From contig AP031354.1 of assembly GCA_037833965.1 (NCBI GenBank), positions 2,086,001-2,150,000 on the forward strand: DNA of 64,000 bases. The letters run 5' to 3'. The DNA comes from Marchantia polymorpha subsp. ruderalis. Lineage: Eukaryota; Streptophyta; Marchantiopsida; Marchantiales; Marchantiaceae. The first letter of the stretch is position 1, and every line of letters starts with the position of its first letter. The notes beneath the pieces are model-generated. The model had not been told where the DNA came from. It did not search any database and saw nothing but the letters and a program-made list of their open reading frames with translations. Shown here piece after piece: positions 12,901 to 25,599 of this stretch. Position numbers and translations under genes: made by a program.

Positions 12901-14390
12901 GCATTCATTATGGGTCCACACATCGACAGCTGCTTTTGATACTTACTTTGAAAGAATCCTGTCCAAAAGCTCCCCGCCTTCACAAAGCCTGTTGATTCCG
13001 ATGGATGTGAGTTAGTACAGCAGACTTTCAGGGCTTTCTTGGAGTGCGATTGGATGATGTGAAGATGTATACTGCGACTGTTAGAACTAGATTCGTATAA
13101 GACAGGACAATGGTGACATTCTCCCCATCTCGCAGCGCTGATCCATAAATTAAAATCTAGCATTCAATTGCTAATCTAGCTGGCCTAATGTGTAAGACTT
13201 GCCCGTTACATCCCGCGTGTCAAGTTCTAATTGCCCTAGCACAGAAGGTAATCATCAGAATAACCGATCGATCGTTTAGCTAATCTCATTTTGATCCCCG
13301 AGGGTTGCTGAACAATGCAACGTACGATAATGGAGTACGAAGAAACAACTATCAGCCTCCACTAAATCCTTGAGGTGCATTACGGCATTGCGCATAGATC
13401 GTGTTGGTCGCAAATCTCACACATACAGTTAAACAGTAAAAGAGGAAAACTGGTACATCTGTCATCAAAATGCAAAATGCAAAAGCATGAAGCATGAAGC
13501 ATGCAAAATGCGAAGCAAATGATATCGAAAGTGAAGATACATACTCCATGACAATGTAGACGAGGTCATCATCTTCAAATGCTGCATGAAACTGAACAAC
13601 ATTCTCGTGCCCTGATAGCGTTCCCAAGATCTCCACTTCCCGCTTCACGTCGTCCACCGATATTGGCAAAAGCATCTGCAATCGGCAATGATGTAAGTTT
13701 CATGAACAAACCAAGAACACTACCACATGTGAACAATAAAATATCACTCCTTCCGTCCTCAAATCACGTCGTGAGGAGAGTAATTCATCTTCCAAACACA
13801 GAGCAAGGGATTGATCCTGGCTCAAAGCACAATAAACCTACGACATCCCAGATCTAACGATCAGAACACGCGAAATATACAGCTCAGATTGGAGCTGTAT
13901 GTGCCCATCTGCACATTCATATTAACAACATTCGTGCAATAAACTGTGCCCAGGAAAAGTTAGAACACGTCGGGAGCATGAAAGTGACCTGCTTCTTCTC
14001 GATGGTTTTTACTGCCACCTTGAGCCCTGTACTAATTTCCACAGCGGCATAAGTGTATCCAAACTGTCCATGGCCCAGAAGCTTTCCTAGCTTGTACTTG
14101 GTCTTGAATTCGCGTTCGTATCCAAAATTGGTGCGCTTGCCTAGGGGGATGGAGGCCTGACTAGTATTATCCTTAATATGATTGACGGTGATTCTCGATC
14201 GTTTCCTCTCGGTAGTCTTCTTTTTTGGTGTGTTATTTTTTGTCGGAGACTTCCTCGGCGTAACCTTCTTCGGTTGTTGAGGAGGAGCGCTAGCGTTAGC
14301 TGAATTCTCGGCACTGTCCTGTCCCGCAACCTGTTGCGCCTTTGCCTTTCGGGCTCGGCCAGGATGTGGTGCCGATAAGCATCCACCCAT
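9910..14390 (-). CDS. Calcium-dependent protein kinase, group IV (CPK16/18/28 type)
   Basis: Twelve exons on the complement: 14390-13989, 13675-13545, 12988-12947, 12652-12541, 12401-12323, 12075-11906, 11629-11503, 11303-11188, 11029-10922, 10779-10717, 10507-10334, 10074-9910. All introns are GT-AG and all phases agree, giving 562 residues. MGGC at the start is a canonical N-myristoylation site with Cys4 for palmitoylation, so membrane attachment is expected. A basic variable region (residues 40-70) leads to the kinase domain: GHGQFGYTY 106-114, ATP Lys128, HRDMKPEN 223-230, DFG 246-248, APE 270-272, [20 protein letters not shown] just beyond. The junction (autoinhibitory) segment is followed by four complete EF-hand loops at 415-426, 452-463, 494-505 and 524-535, all with Asp first and Glu twelfth. 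It phosphorylates Ser/Thr targets when Ca2+ binds. The basic N-terminus and GKR-x-FGY lead-in match Arabidopsis CPK16/18/28. Exon 3 is only 42 nt. No lesion is visible, so the gene looks functional. Confidence 0.95.
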
Positions 14391-16500
14391 GCTAAATCCT
14401 GTACAATTCCTCGGGTTCTTGCCTCCTTCCGCACACTCGTCCCTCCTGTTTTACGCAGTCTCTGCTTCTTGTGTCACGAGCAAAAGCCCCACCATTACCA
14501 ATTCTAAACGGCGTTCTGATCTAAACCTGCACTAAACCTCTAATCTACCTCTCTAGCTCCCGCTCCTTCATCACTACAAGAAGTCGAAGTAAAATTCTTC
14601 GAATCCAGCGCCTTTTCCTTCTTTAAAGCTTCTTCTTACACGCTTCCCTTGCACCACCACACTTTTCTGTTGCCGTCCCCCTGCTTCCAACGTTGTCCTG
14701 CACCAACTTCGTGCACCCCTTCTCTTCCCAAACTACCTTCCTTTCGCCTTCTCTAAACCTTTTAGACCACTCTCCCTCTCAACCTCACTCTATGGCTTAA
14801 TCCCTCGCTCGCTCACTGGGTCTCGCAGTCCCTCATACGCATACGCACACTCTCACTCAGTCTCCCTTCTCTCTATCGTCCGCTCTTCACGTGATGACCA
14901 ACACCTCGGCCTCCAGGCCTCTCGAGGTGCAAATCAATTCCAATCGTTCTCCAATTGACGATCAGCTCGCGATCCGAGAAACCGGTCTCTCGCACACCTC
15001 GCCTCTCTATTGTCCATGCTTTGCAACAAGGCAATTCACACTCACTCTCGCTCACAAGCAGCGCACGCGCAGCTCCTCCCGAGCCGAGCTCAACGTCAAG
15101 CCCGGACCAGCCCCAGCCCCAGCCCAGCCAGTCAGCCCCGATTGGAGTCGGTCAGTCGGAGCAGCCACACCAATCGCGACCCTGTCTGTCTGTCTATCTG
15201 TCTGTCAACCAAGTGCGCCCTGTGTATCCCCCCAGCCAATTGCCCAGCCCGCTCCCCGGGAGCTGCCGCTGTGCCAGGTCGTCCTTCTCACCAGATTGTT
15301 GCACGATCGCCTGAAACCACTCCTCGCATGTGCAATGCGCATGCCCCTCCTTTCTCGATCTCGATCTCGGTCTCCTCCCTGGTATTCATCGATTGATCAT
15401 CCCCTCGCCTCCCTCCCTCTATCAATCACTCTCCCTCCCCGACTGGCCAATCAAAGACCAAATCAATTGGCACCCTGCCTCCCTCCCCCTCAATCTCTTG
15501 CCACCTCCCGTTTTCCCCTCCGCTTTCCTTTCCTGTCCTTAACTCTCCCTCCACTTGTACGTGGTCCGGTCTTCTATTCGGTGACTTTCTCCTTCCGCAG
15601 ATCGAACGAACCGATGAACTTACGCATATTCCCTCCCGGTCCTAATCCAAGAGCAGGAGTAGTAGCAGCATCAGATCTGTTGGGTAATGGTCAGAGCTTC
15701 GGAAACCGCCTTTCGGAATAAATGCCCAGCTTCCATGCCCATGTCTAATAAGCTCCTGGACGCCTTGCCTGTCATGATTAGCTAGCGGGCCGGGCGAGCT
15801 GACGAATTGCCGAAGGACGCGTCCCGCGCTCTTCTTATCCGGGCAACTCTTCCCACTGCCACGTTTCCGTCTGCACCATTGCGCCGTACTGCACAGCGGC
15901 CCCCCACCGCCACGTGCTCGTCATCTCCACCCACGAGTCCGGCATCTCGACCGCTCGGCAGCGTTGGCGCACCCACTCTCAGCAATCGAGCCCGATCCCG
16001 CTTTGCCCGACCACGGGCCATAACCCGTCGCCCCGAACCCAAGGTCATGTCAACGCGGCCTGCGGACTCCCGTCGTCGGTCGGACGGCGTAGGGAGCTTT
16101 CGGGGAGCTGTCCCCGACTCCCGCTGCCTACGTTACTAGGTTAAAGACCCGGATTGGTCCCCGGCCTAAAGCACGTCGTCCTCCGCGTCCACTGCAGTTC
16201 CCGCAAACGGACAAACACAGGACAGGTTCTGGGGTATGACTTGGTAGCCCGCAGCATTGAAGGAGCCCTCGCTCGCCTTCCTTCCTAGCCCATGGCTGCC
16301 TCTACAGATGGCTGACACGGTCTTACGCATCTTTGGGGGCTATCTACATCTACAACAAGCCCGTCAGCTGGCTGGCCGGCTGGCTGGCTCGGAGTGGGGG
16401 ATGCTAGGTGCGAATCCTTCGTCGAAGGCACGTGGAATATCCTGGGGTCGAAGCAACTTCAAACATGGGCAAAAGCGCGAGGGCTGTATGGCATAGCAGG
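14391..16500. promoter_or_regulatory. GC- and pyrimidine-rich 5' flank of the CDPK gene
   Basis: The 2 kb upstream of the kinase ATG are rich in C/T runs on the plus strand (purine-rich on the sense strand) and then strongly GC-rich at 15.8-16.4 kb. Long frames occur on both strands (for example 14891-15721), but they overlap one another in different frames, are low in complexity (Pro/Ser/Leu) and resemble no family. This composition is typical of promoter plus 5' UTR in this window. The transcription start cannot be placed. The far end could also serve a divergent transcript. Confidence 0.45.
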
Positions 16501-17004
16501 AGAGAGAACACTGCATTATTATTAACATTTGTGCGTGTTGCGGGAAGTCAATAAATGCATGCAAGCAAGCCAGCAAAACAAAAGCGAAAGTGGCTCCTTT
16601 GTTGCATTCAGCGTACTGTATGATATTACAGTGTGATCTGTTACGGAGTCAATTTAGATGATGTAGATGCAGATCCAAATTCGGGTCAGATCTCTAGACG
16701 AGCATCTCATCTTCCCTACCAGGCAAGCTAACAGCGTGGGCAGCACAGCGTTTGTCCCGCTTGAATTTATCGCTTTCTTGACATTGAGGTCTTGTTGGAT
16801 TGACTGGACTGCACCACGCCCTGAGAGAAAAACCAAGTCATCGCCCTACTAGGGACAGTATTGTGCTGAACACATGCCATCTCATCGTCCTTGCATGGGG
16901 GAAACCCAGACGTGTGATGAAGAATCCAACGGAGACGGGTTTCGATATGAAATAATTTTCGATCTAAGCTTTGGATCCATCCATATACGTACTAATACGT
17001 GAGT

Positions 17005-17063
17005 CTGGGTCATGGGCCATGACCCAGTAGTTGATGAGCCATGACTCATTGCTCATCAATTAC
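17005..17063. repeat. Two adjacent inverted repeats
   Basis: Arms ctgggtcatgg (17005-17015) and ccatgacccag (17017-17027) are perfect complements with one base between. Immediately next, gtagttgatgagc (17027-17039) and gctcatcaattac (17051-17063) pair with one mismatch around an 11-base loop. The core word catgac recurs in both. No transposon ends or coding sequence were found nearby. Confidence 0.85.
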
Positions 17064-20000
17064 TCAAACCGCAAATAAATCCAACGTATTTGTCTCAATT
17101 TTCCAACAAGTTGCAGTTAGAGTATATTGATTTTTTTTAATCGTGTTCGCTGACCCCATGATCAACATGGGCTTGAAAAGGTGCTGTAATGAGATATAGG
17201 TGGCCTTTGTTACCCAAAGTCGGACGAGCAGATGCTAGTACGATCTGGAGGTACCGTTTTAGAATGAAACTTGTAACTACAGTGAGGGACGTACGACACA
17301 TTAATCACGGCATATGGAGGAAATTTTTCGAGGAATCAATGCAACCAAGGTAGGTAATATGCTTCGAATTTGGGGCTGAGTTGCCATCGGTTTCCCGTTT
17401 TAACGCGGAGGGAAACGGGCAGAATCCGTAAGAGCTGGAGCTGTGGACCTCGAGAACTGAACGTGGGCCGCAACTTTTGGCCCTCATGAGACGCAGCTCG
17501 ACCGGTTGACTACAGCGGCCCATCTGCTGAAATGAGCTCAATCAGCTGGTTGAAGTTACTGGACCCGTTCTGACCAATCCACTTGGCTCCTCAGCATCAA
17601 CCGAGTGCAGAGTCTGTATCAGAGTATATCCATCCTGTTGCACTGATGGAGAGGAGACTCCATCCGTGAGGACAGCGCCGACATTGTATGCTAGATTGAG
17701 TGATGAACCTTCGTTTGACTGTTACAGATAGTGTGGACAGATGCGACCAGCCTATTATTCATTCGACATTTGACGCTACTGTAAACACTTCCATGAGATC
17801 ACAACAACGTGTTCCTCTGAACGTTGTACCCGCAACGAGTTGAATACGTCCTTCACACCAGACCCCACTGAACTCCGTGAACATGAAATGAACTGAAGAG
17901 GAATGGGATAGGATGTCAAGCAAAAGAAGCTAGCGTGCGACTCATCCTACATTGCTAGCAATATCCTATCCGTCCGCAGCCATATATGTTCCAGACTCAA
18001 AGTCATATACAACTCCAGCATTAAAGAAGAGCATTAGTTTTTCGATAGACCAGATTGTCTTTTGTCCAAACAGGCCATGAATGAACTCAGGTACATGAGT
18101 TGATGGGTTAAGGGTTCGGCTACAAAGATGAGTTAGATGAACTGACGATCACTCATTCTAGAGTCGATGTGGGGGAATTGGAAACGCATACCAGCCTGCT
18201 GCTAATCAAGGTAATGACATATGGGTTACCCGTGGTGAGGCATATAAATCGGTGAAGCATATCGTTGTTGATCTCTAGCTGGCCCGAATTAGCGACAACT
18301 TAATTATCTCTAGGTTAGCCACAGGGTTCAGCGAGTGAGAGGGCTTAGACATGTCCAGTTGTCTCCTCGCTTACCTACTCCGACAAACTAATACTAGAAG
18401 TTTTGCTGTCTATTAGCTAGGCAAGGCCCTTATCTGCTGTGTCTTGAAGAACTCCAGCTCAGGTCAATGTTCCCAAAATAGTGCCTAGCGGTGATATTAT
18501 GCTCCAATTTAGGTGGAACTCCCACTTTGTGTGGGCTTCCAGCTTCTAAAATTTGGCAGATCCAAGAGAACCGAGATGCGTAGTATAGTCCAGTTTAATT
18601 AGCATGAGTTCGCCATTACAACTGCCAAATGGTGTTTCCAACTACGTAAGTACAGTAAAGACATGTTGTGTGAATGTACCTGGCTATTGAAGTCCCGCCG
18701 CTTACATGGGGTTCACAACGAAGGACAAAGTTGACATACTCTCTCCAAAATATAAGTCCTTAGTCTCCTTTAGTACATTGTTCCCACTCCAAGTCTCTCT
18801 CGTTTGTTCTTACACAATAAGTTTTATCGAAACCGTCATACCGGAACAATAAGGACGTTGCAAGACGTGGGAGTACCTAGGGATCCACTGTGTACAGTCA
18901 GAGTAGATAATGGACGCAGAAAGAATCAGGTTACTCCCAAGTAATCATTGATTTTTTAACGTTCATTTTCCAGGCACGATAAAGTAATCCCATCCATCAT
19001 TCCTCCTCCTCCTGAGCTCCTGTTTTCTGATACTTATGCAACTGTAGACTACCATCTTAATAAGATGTACAGTGCTCATTTACACCTTATGCTCTATGCG
19101 CATGTGAATGAGTTTCACATGTACAAAGAGTGCCACATTCGTCCGATTCTGTAAGTTTTCCACAGAGTTTGATGCCATCTTGGCTAACAATAGATGTCAC
19201 ACAATGATAATATCTGGGATAAGAGGATACTGTGGGCAGAGCTATGTCAGCACGATGGAATTCACACAAAGAATAAACCAATAGGTTGCGAGTCATCATG
19301 GAGCAAATGATTGATTTCCAAAAACCCTATTCAGACCAGCCGATCCTTCAGTCAGTGTTCACTTAACCAGAAAGTGATAGGATATGGAATGAGCTGTAAT
19401 TATTTAGAAATCAGTATATAAGTTGATGATTCTGAAGATCTAACATATGCGACATTGCTATATGGACTTTGAGTACCGACGCCACCGCGGCCGTAACTAG
19501 TTGTAGTGCAGGCTCCTCGCCTCATTGTTTTCCTTTACCTTCTCGTCAAATGATGTACTCACACATGGCCTCTCCTCACGGCCATCACCAATTTTGTGTG
19601 GTTCCATTTTACGGTTTGTCGTCTATCTCTTCAGATCATTCGTGCTGCTTTGCAACTCGTGTGCTTTTATTCTGGGATTATTTCAGAGGAAAAGGAAAAG
19701 CACCTGATTCGTGAACTTGTTCTTTTAAAAGAACTAAAGTGTCGCTTAGCCTCGTTCTTTAGCCGAGATGGGATGGAGATATCAAATTTTGTAAAAGTGT
19801 CTGATTGGCTGCTGGATGTTATACAAATTAAGGCCACGTCACAAAATCAGAATGAACCTCGATCCCCATCTTGCCGTACCTCACACCTACTTGAGCTTTT
19901 TAAAAAAAGAAACAAAATCATTTTTTCAGACTCCAAATTATTCCGCACCATGTCAGCAGGCAGAATCCGACCTTGAATTATTTAACTCCGCCTCTGCTAA

Positions 20001-21318
20001 TTGGAGAGAGGGAAGAGTCGTAACGCAGTCCATTAGTCGAGATCAAACAAGAAGCGTGAGCTACGTCCTCTAATTGTGAGAATGTGATAATCGATTTTCC
20101 TGGTGGACCTATGTGTCTTCCATCTATTTTCAAAATATTTCCAATCTTTCCAACCTTCTCGACTTAGTGCCCTAGAAATGCACAACTTTACTTAAAAACC
20201 TTCTAACCTTTTTATGAGAAAGCGCAAGTTCCTTCAAAATACAAGTTCATTTGTTTCTTACTCTTTTGTTGATATTTCAAGTAAGTCTAGTACAAAAATG
20301 TGGATAGTCTTACTATTGTATTATTCTTTCAAACTTTATAAAGTTGATATATATGTTTTTGTCAAAATACAGTTTTTTTTCCTCTAAGTTGTCAGTATAC
20401 CGAATTTACCGTAAATCACCCTACGCAGCGTGACAGACCAACCCACGATTTTTCATGTTTCATGCAAACTGAGACTGCGGAGCGCAGTGTAATTTTTTCA
20501 TGTTTTTCTAGTACTTTAAAGAAAGTTATGGTGTGAGAAGTTGTCCTCTCGAGGTGGTTGGGTGTTTATTTTTGTTGAGACAGGTAATTGGAAAAGAGTC
20601 ATGAACATATCCTGAGCGAGTCATGAACAAAATATAGAAAACTACAAAATCATGGTTTCTACATTCAGATTCATAGTCGGCATTTGAAGAGATACACCTC
20701 TTTGTGCCTTCTTGCAATGTTGCATTGTGAGCCATGAGGTCATTATATTAGAGGACAGCAATCAGAAAGTCCCGACCCAAAGCGCGGTCAACTTAAGCCC
20801 GCCAGCAGCTCTGCTTACGAGATTCAGGAGATAGACAATCGTCAAAACATTACCGCAACCCGTGTATGACCCAGAAACTGCAGTCATGGTCCACCTTCCC
20901 CATCTCCTGAACCGTTTGTTTCTCTATGTTTCTACTCAATCTCCATTGACTGTCCAAAGCGAAATGAATAATTCCGAATTGCTTCCAGAGCTCAGGATGT
21001 GCGCCAGCGCAGCCACAGTGAGAGAAGGTCAAGTCAACCCTGGTCGAGTCCAGATATACGGAAGCAATATCTGCAACTGTTGTCGTGATTTACAAATCCA
21101 TTCCTAACCGCAGCACGAAACCGCGTTACGGAAATTGTGGGCGTAATATCTTAACCGAGCGCCGTTTCTCGGCAATGGCTTGTACTGGGTTCCATAACTG
21201 GACCGGATCTACTCGACTCGACTGCACAATAGAAACCGCGTCACAGGAAAGTGGGAGCGAAACCGAGCTAGGTGCCCACGTGACCCTTTAATGAGCCAGC
21301 TGAAGAAAACGTCTCGTC

Positions 21319-21338
21319 GACTTCGCGATCGCGAAGTC
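21319..21338. repeat. Perfect 20-bp palindrome
   Basis: GACTTCGCGATCGCGAAGTC reads the same on both strands. It lies in a short GC-rich segment. Symmetric sites like this can bind dimeric regulators, but no gene begins close by, so function is unknown. Confidence 0.9.
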
Positions 21339-23410
21339 CACCAGACGGAAAGGAAACTCGATGTCGGAAGTCAAAAAGCTCGTACTGTTCGCCGTTCCAC
21401 CGCCTTTTCTTCTTCTCGCCTCTTCCCTTTCCCCACCCGTCCGTGACGGTCCGTGACGGTCCGTCGGCTCAGTCCGTCCATCAGCAGATTCAGCATTCTT
21501 CCGAACCTTTAGTATTGCGTCACGGACATTGTCTTCCTGCGTAGTTACTGGTACCTGGTAACTCGGTAACTGCAGTCATTCTTGTTACCTTGTCTCCAGT
21601 CTCGGGCTCCGGAGTCTACAGTCTGCCCGGTTGACCTCTACCGCGCTTTGTGTACCTACTGCTGCACTGTGCTTTAACTTTTACGCCCCAATCGGTGCCA
21701 GCAAAATATCAACCGGGTATTTATCAATCGATCGCCATAACACCTTCGGGAGGAGAGCCAATAGACACAATTTTTGAGACAATCGGGGGCTGGTCAGGTT
21801 CCCTACGTTTATTTATTTCTAAGGTTGATGGAGTCTTTCCATTTTTTTGTTATTTACTTGTAGTTTCTCTCCTTGCTGGACTAATGTGTTAACCTTGGAA
21901 TCGATCTCAACCTAGGATGACGTTTTCACATCAATCAAAAGTAAACACCAAGTACAGTGAATAGAAATATCCAATTATCACACTTGATGGTGAAAAGCTT
22001 GAACATATTCATACTCATGAAAGAGATGTATTCAAGTTTTTATCACATCTGAATCAATTTGAGATCATCCAAGTTATAAGGATCCTTAAGTTGATTATTC
22101 TGTAAATTAGGTTATGGAGTGGTTAAAATACCAATAAAGAGATGTTTAAGACCTTTTGGAATTAGTTTGCCTGTCCATACTCATCACATAGGCTCCCTTT
22201 TGTGCTCGATACTGAGTCAGATGGGAAATTTCTTTTGCTAGATTTGGGGCAGAATTGCAATCATATGTTTTTTGTTACATTGGGAGATGGCACCTAGGGC
22301 AAAAAGTCGGGCTACATTGGGCGACGGGTTCACTTCTGTTGTGACAGAGCTAATATGAAAAAATGATAACATGTTCAGTCTTCAAAGCTGTTGTTATAGC
22401 AGTAGAACTCTAAGTCAAGATGACTTAGAGTATTTTACGGCAAATAATACACCTCTACTGGATCAACTTTGTATGATTGGGATTTTGTGAATATTTTAAA
22501 ACATATCATTCTATTTTATGGAGATTATCTTCATATTGCAAGTGCGGAGAGGAGATAACTACATTTTTTGATTTTGGACTGAGCAAGTAATCTGAATAAG
22601 TGGAGGTGAGGTGAAAGATGATTTTGCACGTCATGATGTGTCCAAAGTGTTGTGATCAACTTTTGATGTGTTTATTGTAATGATTTGTTATCATATAAAG
22701 TGTATCAATTTGAGATTAATAGTATTTCACAAAATTTGAACTTTATATTCGAACATATAAAGGAAATTATATACAACTTAAAAAATTAAATGTTTTGAAT
22801 CTGATTTGTTGTAATTGTTGTGAAATCGATTATGATGATTTGAAATTGAAAACTGAAATTTTGAATTAAGATTGTATTTCAATCTGTATAGAAATGAAAA
22901 AGTATATGTTTAACTAAGCATGAACATACATAAACATAGATTTTGCTTTTCCAGTTTTTGTAATTATAACTCTATGTCAATTGGTATGAAATATAAATAA
23001 CAAATATTGACACAATATGTTACTTTTCATCAAAGTTATAGGCTGCAACGACATTTATAAAAGCAACAGGGTGATAAGAAATTTTGATATCACAATTCTT
23101 CATCAATACTATTTTAAAGAGTAAACCTTGGATACGATTTTTTTTATGATGATCGATCGCATAAGAGTTGAAGGAGTGAGTTTACTTTATAATCTGCACA
23201 TTTTATTATGAAACATTACAAGATGCTCGTATCTCTTTAAAAGACATGGAAGAATAAAAATATTCAATATTATGAGAGCACGAGCAGATTATAGCAGACT
23301 TCGCAAAATGTAGATAATCATGACAAACTTTGAAACAAAACACTCGATTGGCCATATTCAACCTTATTTTACTTTAGATTGGGTTTTTGATTGCAAAGGT
23401 GGAGGATCAC

Positions 23411-23510
23411 TAAACTAGCGAATTACGGGGTAGAGAGCAAACACAATAAACACAGCGAATTAAACTAGCGAATTACGGGGTAGAGAGCAAACACAATAAG
23501 CACAGCCTTC
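23411..23510. repeat. Two abutting 50-bp direct copies
   Basis: Positions 23411-23460 and 23461-23510 both begin taaactagcgaattacgggg and continue with tagagagcaaacacaata. They differ only at a few bases, mostly at the right end. It is a recent head-to-tail duplication in non-coding sequence. Confidence 0.93.
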
Positions 23511-23975
23511 CATCCTTTCTACAACAAGTTGTATTGAAGAGACTATTCGCTTTTTGTGACCTTTAGACCCATCCATGGCAGGAAAGTACAGTAATAAGTA
23601 TTCCAGAATATGAAAGTAAATACATATACTCTAGTGCTTTCAATGATTTGTTTCTGGGGCCTGTATACATATTTTATGTATACTTCGGCTTCGGGGTTTG
23701 GCACATTAGACTGGACCGGAGATATGTGATGACCGATTGCTCTCAAGTAGGACAGTTGTCTTCTCGTTGACCTGCTGCTCGTCTTCTCCCGCAGGAAGTT
23801 TCTTGTGAGAGTCTTCGCAAGTGGACTGCAAGTCAGGCCATGAGATGCTTCATCTGTCCAGTCTTCAGAATCAAGGATCTCATCTCCCTTTTCGCTTTGG
23901 CTTTTCTATAATGCCATTGCGTAAGATAGATCTTGGGCGATAAACAAAACCAAAAGGATATTGGCCATTTCCGCT

Positions 23976-24017
23976 GAATAAAATCTGCATGAGAATCTTC
24001 CCATGCAGATTTTATTC
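23976..24017. repeat. Perfect 16-bp inverted repeat, 10-base loop
   Basis: Arm gaataaaatctgcatg (23976-23991) and arm catgcagattttattc (24002-24017) are exact complements. The pairing does not extend outward. It could be the remnant of a small MITE or a terminator-like hairpin. Confidence 0.9.
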
Positions 24018-25599
24018 CGATCGAGTCGTTCAGAACTACGAGTCTTTCGTCTGCAGAGGATGGGTAGGTCCACTGTGATGAAGGGCCGCTTCTGAGGAAG
24101 CAATTGAACCAGGATGTTGAGTTTGATTGAGAAATGGAAGCATCCCGGAGAAAGTTTAATTGGTCGCGATGTTGGTTGTCGCGGGAACCAAGACGATATT
24201 TTGGAAGTTTACATATTGCTCGCTAGAGTGCTTTTTGATAGTTTCAGCTCTTGGATCACTGTCTGTACCTGAAACAGCAGGTGGTTAATACACCTTGAAA
24301 GTATGTATGTTGGTATCTCTACGATCATGAAATATTTCATTGTATTCAACTGCAATTTCCTGCTGCTGCTATTGCTGCACTCGGTGATAGGTTTGACCCC
24401 TTCAATGGCAATCGAATGACAGTACAGTGTAACTCAATGAACTCATCATACTGAAGTTCCAATTAAAGTGAGGTTCAGTGATCGCTTAGGTTCAGTTCTC
24501 AAATGCATGCACCTGTGTGCCGTCATGACCGAAGACTGTTATGCTAATGAGTTATCCATTTCTTTCTCCTTATGGACGATTGTTGTCCCTGTTCGCTTGC
24601 TGCCCAATTCGATTGTTTTTTGTTTTTCTTTAATTCCACATTACTTCCTCTGCAATTCATTTTAACTTTGGATTTCAAATTTTTTTTTTACCGACACTGC
24701 CTTCTCCACACGAACTCAGATGGTAACCTTCACAAGGTTCTATTCCCAACCATATGCTGTTTGCATTTCTGTAACGTTACAGTTTGCATGTAAATCATGC
24801 CGAATCAAATGGTTGGTAACATAGGATTTGATATACTAGTGAAGTTGATCACGGTTCCAGAAAAAGACACTTTTCAACGACAAATAACTGCAGAGTTTGG
24901 AAATACAAATATTCTGCACAAGTCACACCCAAGTCTGAAGTCCCTTGCTCATAAGTATTGTCAGACGATGCCATAGTCATCTACTTTCAAAGATTCTTCA
25001 TGAATCTGGGAAAGTGCTCGATTGAATGCTTGTTGCTTTGTATTGGATGGAAGAGCTCAAATCTCATAAATTAATCTGCAAGAACTTGAACATTGTTTCC
25101 TAAAGACGTGAAAGATGAAACCTTGGCATCTCACCAAATTTGTCACTCTAGTAAAAGGGCAACGAATGGATGATCTATAGAGGAGAGAATATGTGAGAGA
25201 TTGTATATTAAATCTCATTTTTTCATAAACTATGGGAAAAATTATTTTTTTTCAACATGTTTATGTTTATTTTATGCCTATATGTCCTTAAAAGTTTGCC
25301 TGGTAGGACGAATATTGAGTTCAGGTTCCATATAGGTCTAATTTTTTGTACAGATTGATAGTTTGAATATATTAGATTTTGTGAAAAATGTTTGCCATGG
25401 TGATAAAAATTGAGACTGCGGGGTAAAAACGAACGAGGCTAAAAATTGAGACATTTGTGTCCTCCTTGGTATGATGGTGTCTGCCCTTATCAATTAATTC
25501 TTTTCGTTTTCTCCATATTTGACCAATGCCTTACCCTTGGGAGTCCCGATGAAGTCTTGGAGAAACCATTTAAAAATGTTCTTTTATTATAGAATAGAA

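Larger units (their letters stand above)
16501..25560. other. Long intergenic stretch without a recognisable protein gene
   Basis: Only short scattered frames occur, none family-like. It holds an adjacent pair of hairpins at 17005-17063, a 20-bp palindrome at 21319-21338, a 50-bp tandem duplication at 23411-23510 and a 16-bp hairpin at 23976-24017, each listed separately. From about 21.9 to 23.4 kb it is markedly AT-rich. The segment at 21.1-21.6 kb is GC-rich and contains the small direct repeat tccgtgacgg (two copies near 21440-21460). Confidence 0.45.

Noticed and set aside
13579-13857. 92-residue plus-strand frame
   Set aside because: Lies across exon 2 and an intron of the CDPK gene on the opposite strand. 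No independent support.
14891-15721. 276-residue plus-strand frame
   Set aside because: Pro/Ser/Leu-rich translation of pyrimidine runs upstream of the CDPK gene, with several overlapping frames and no family resemblance.
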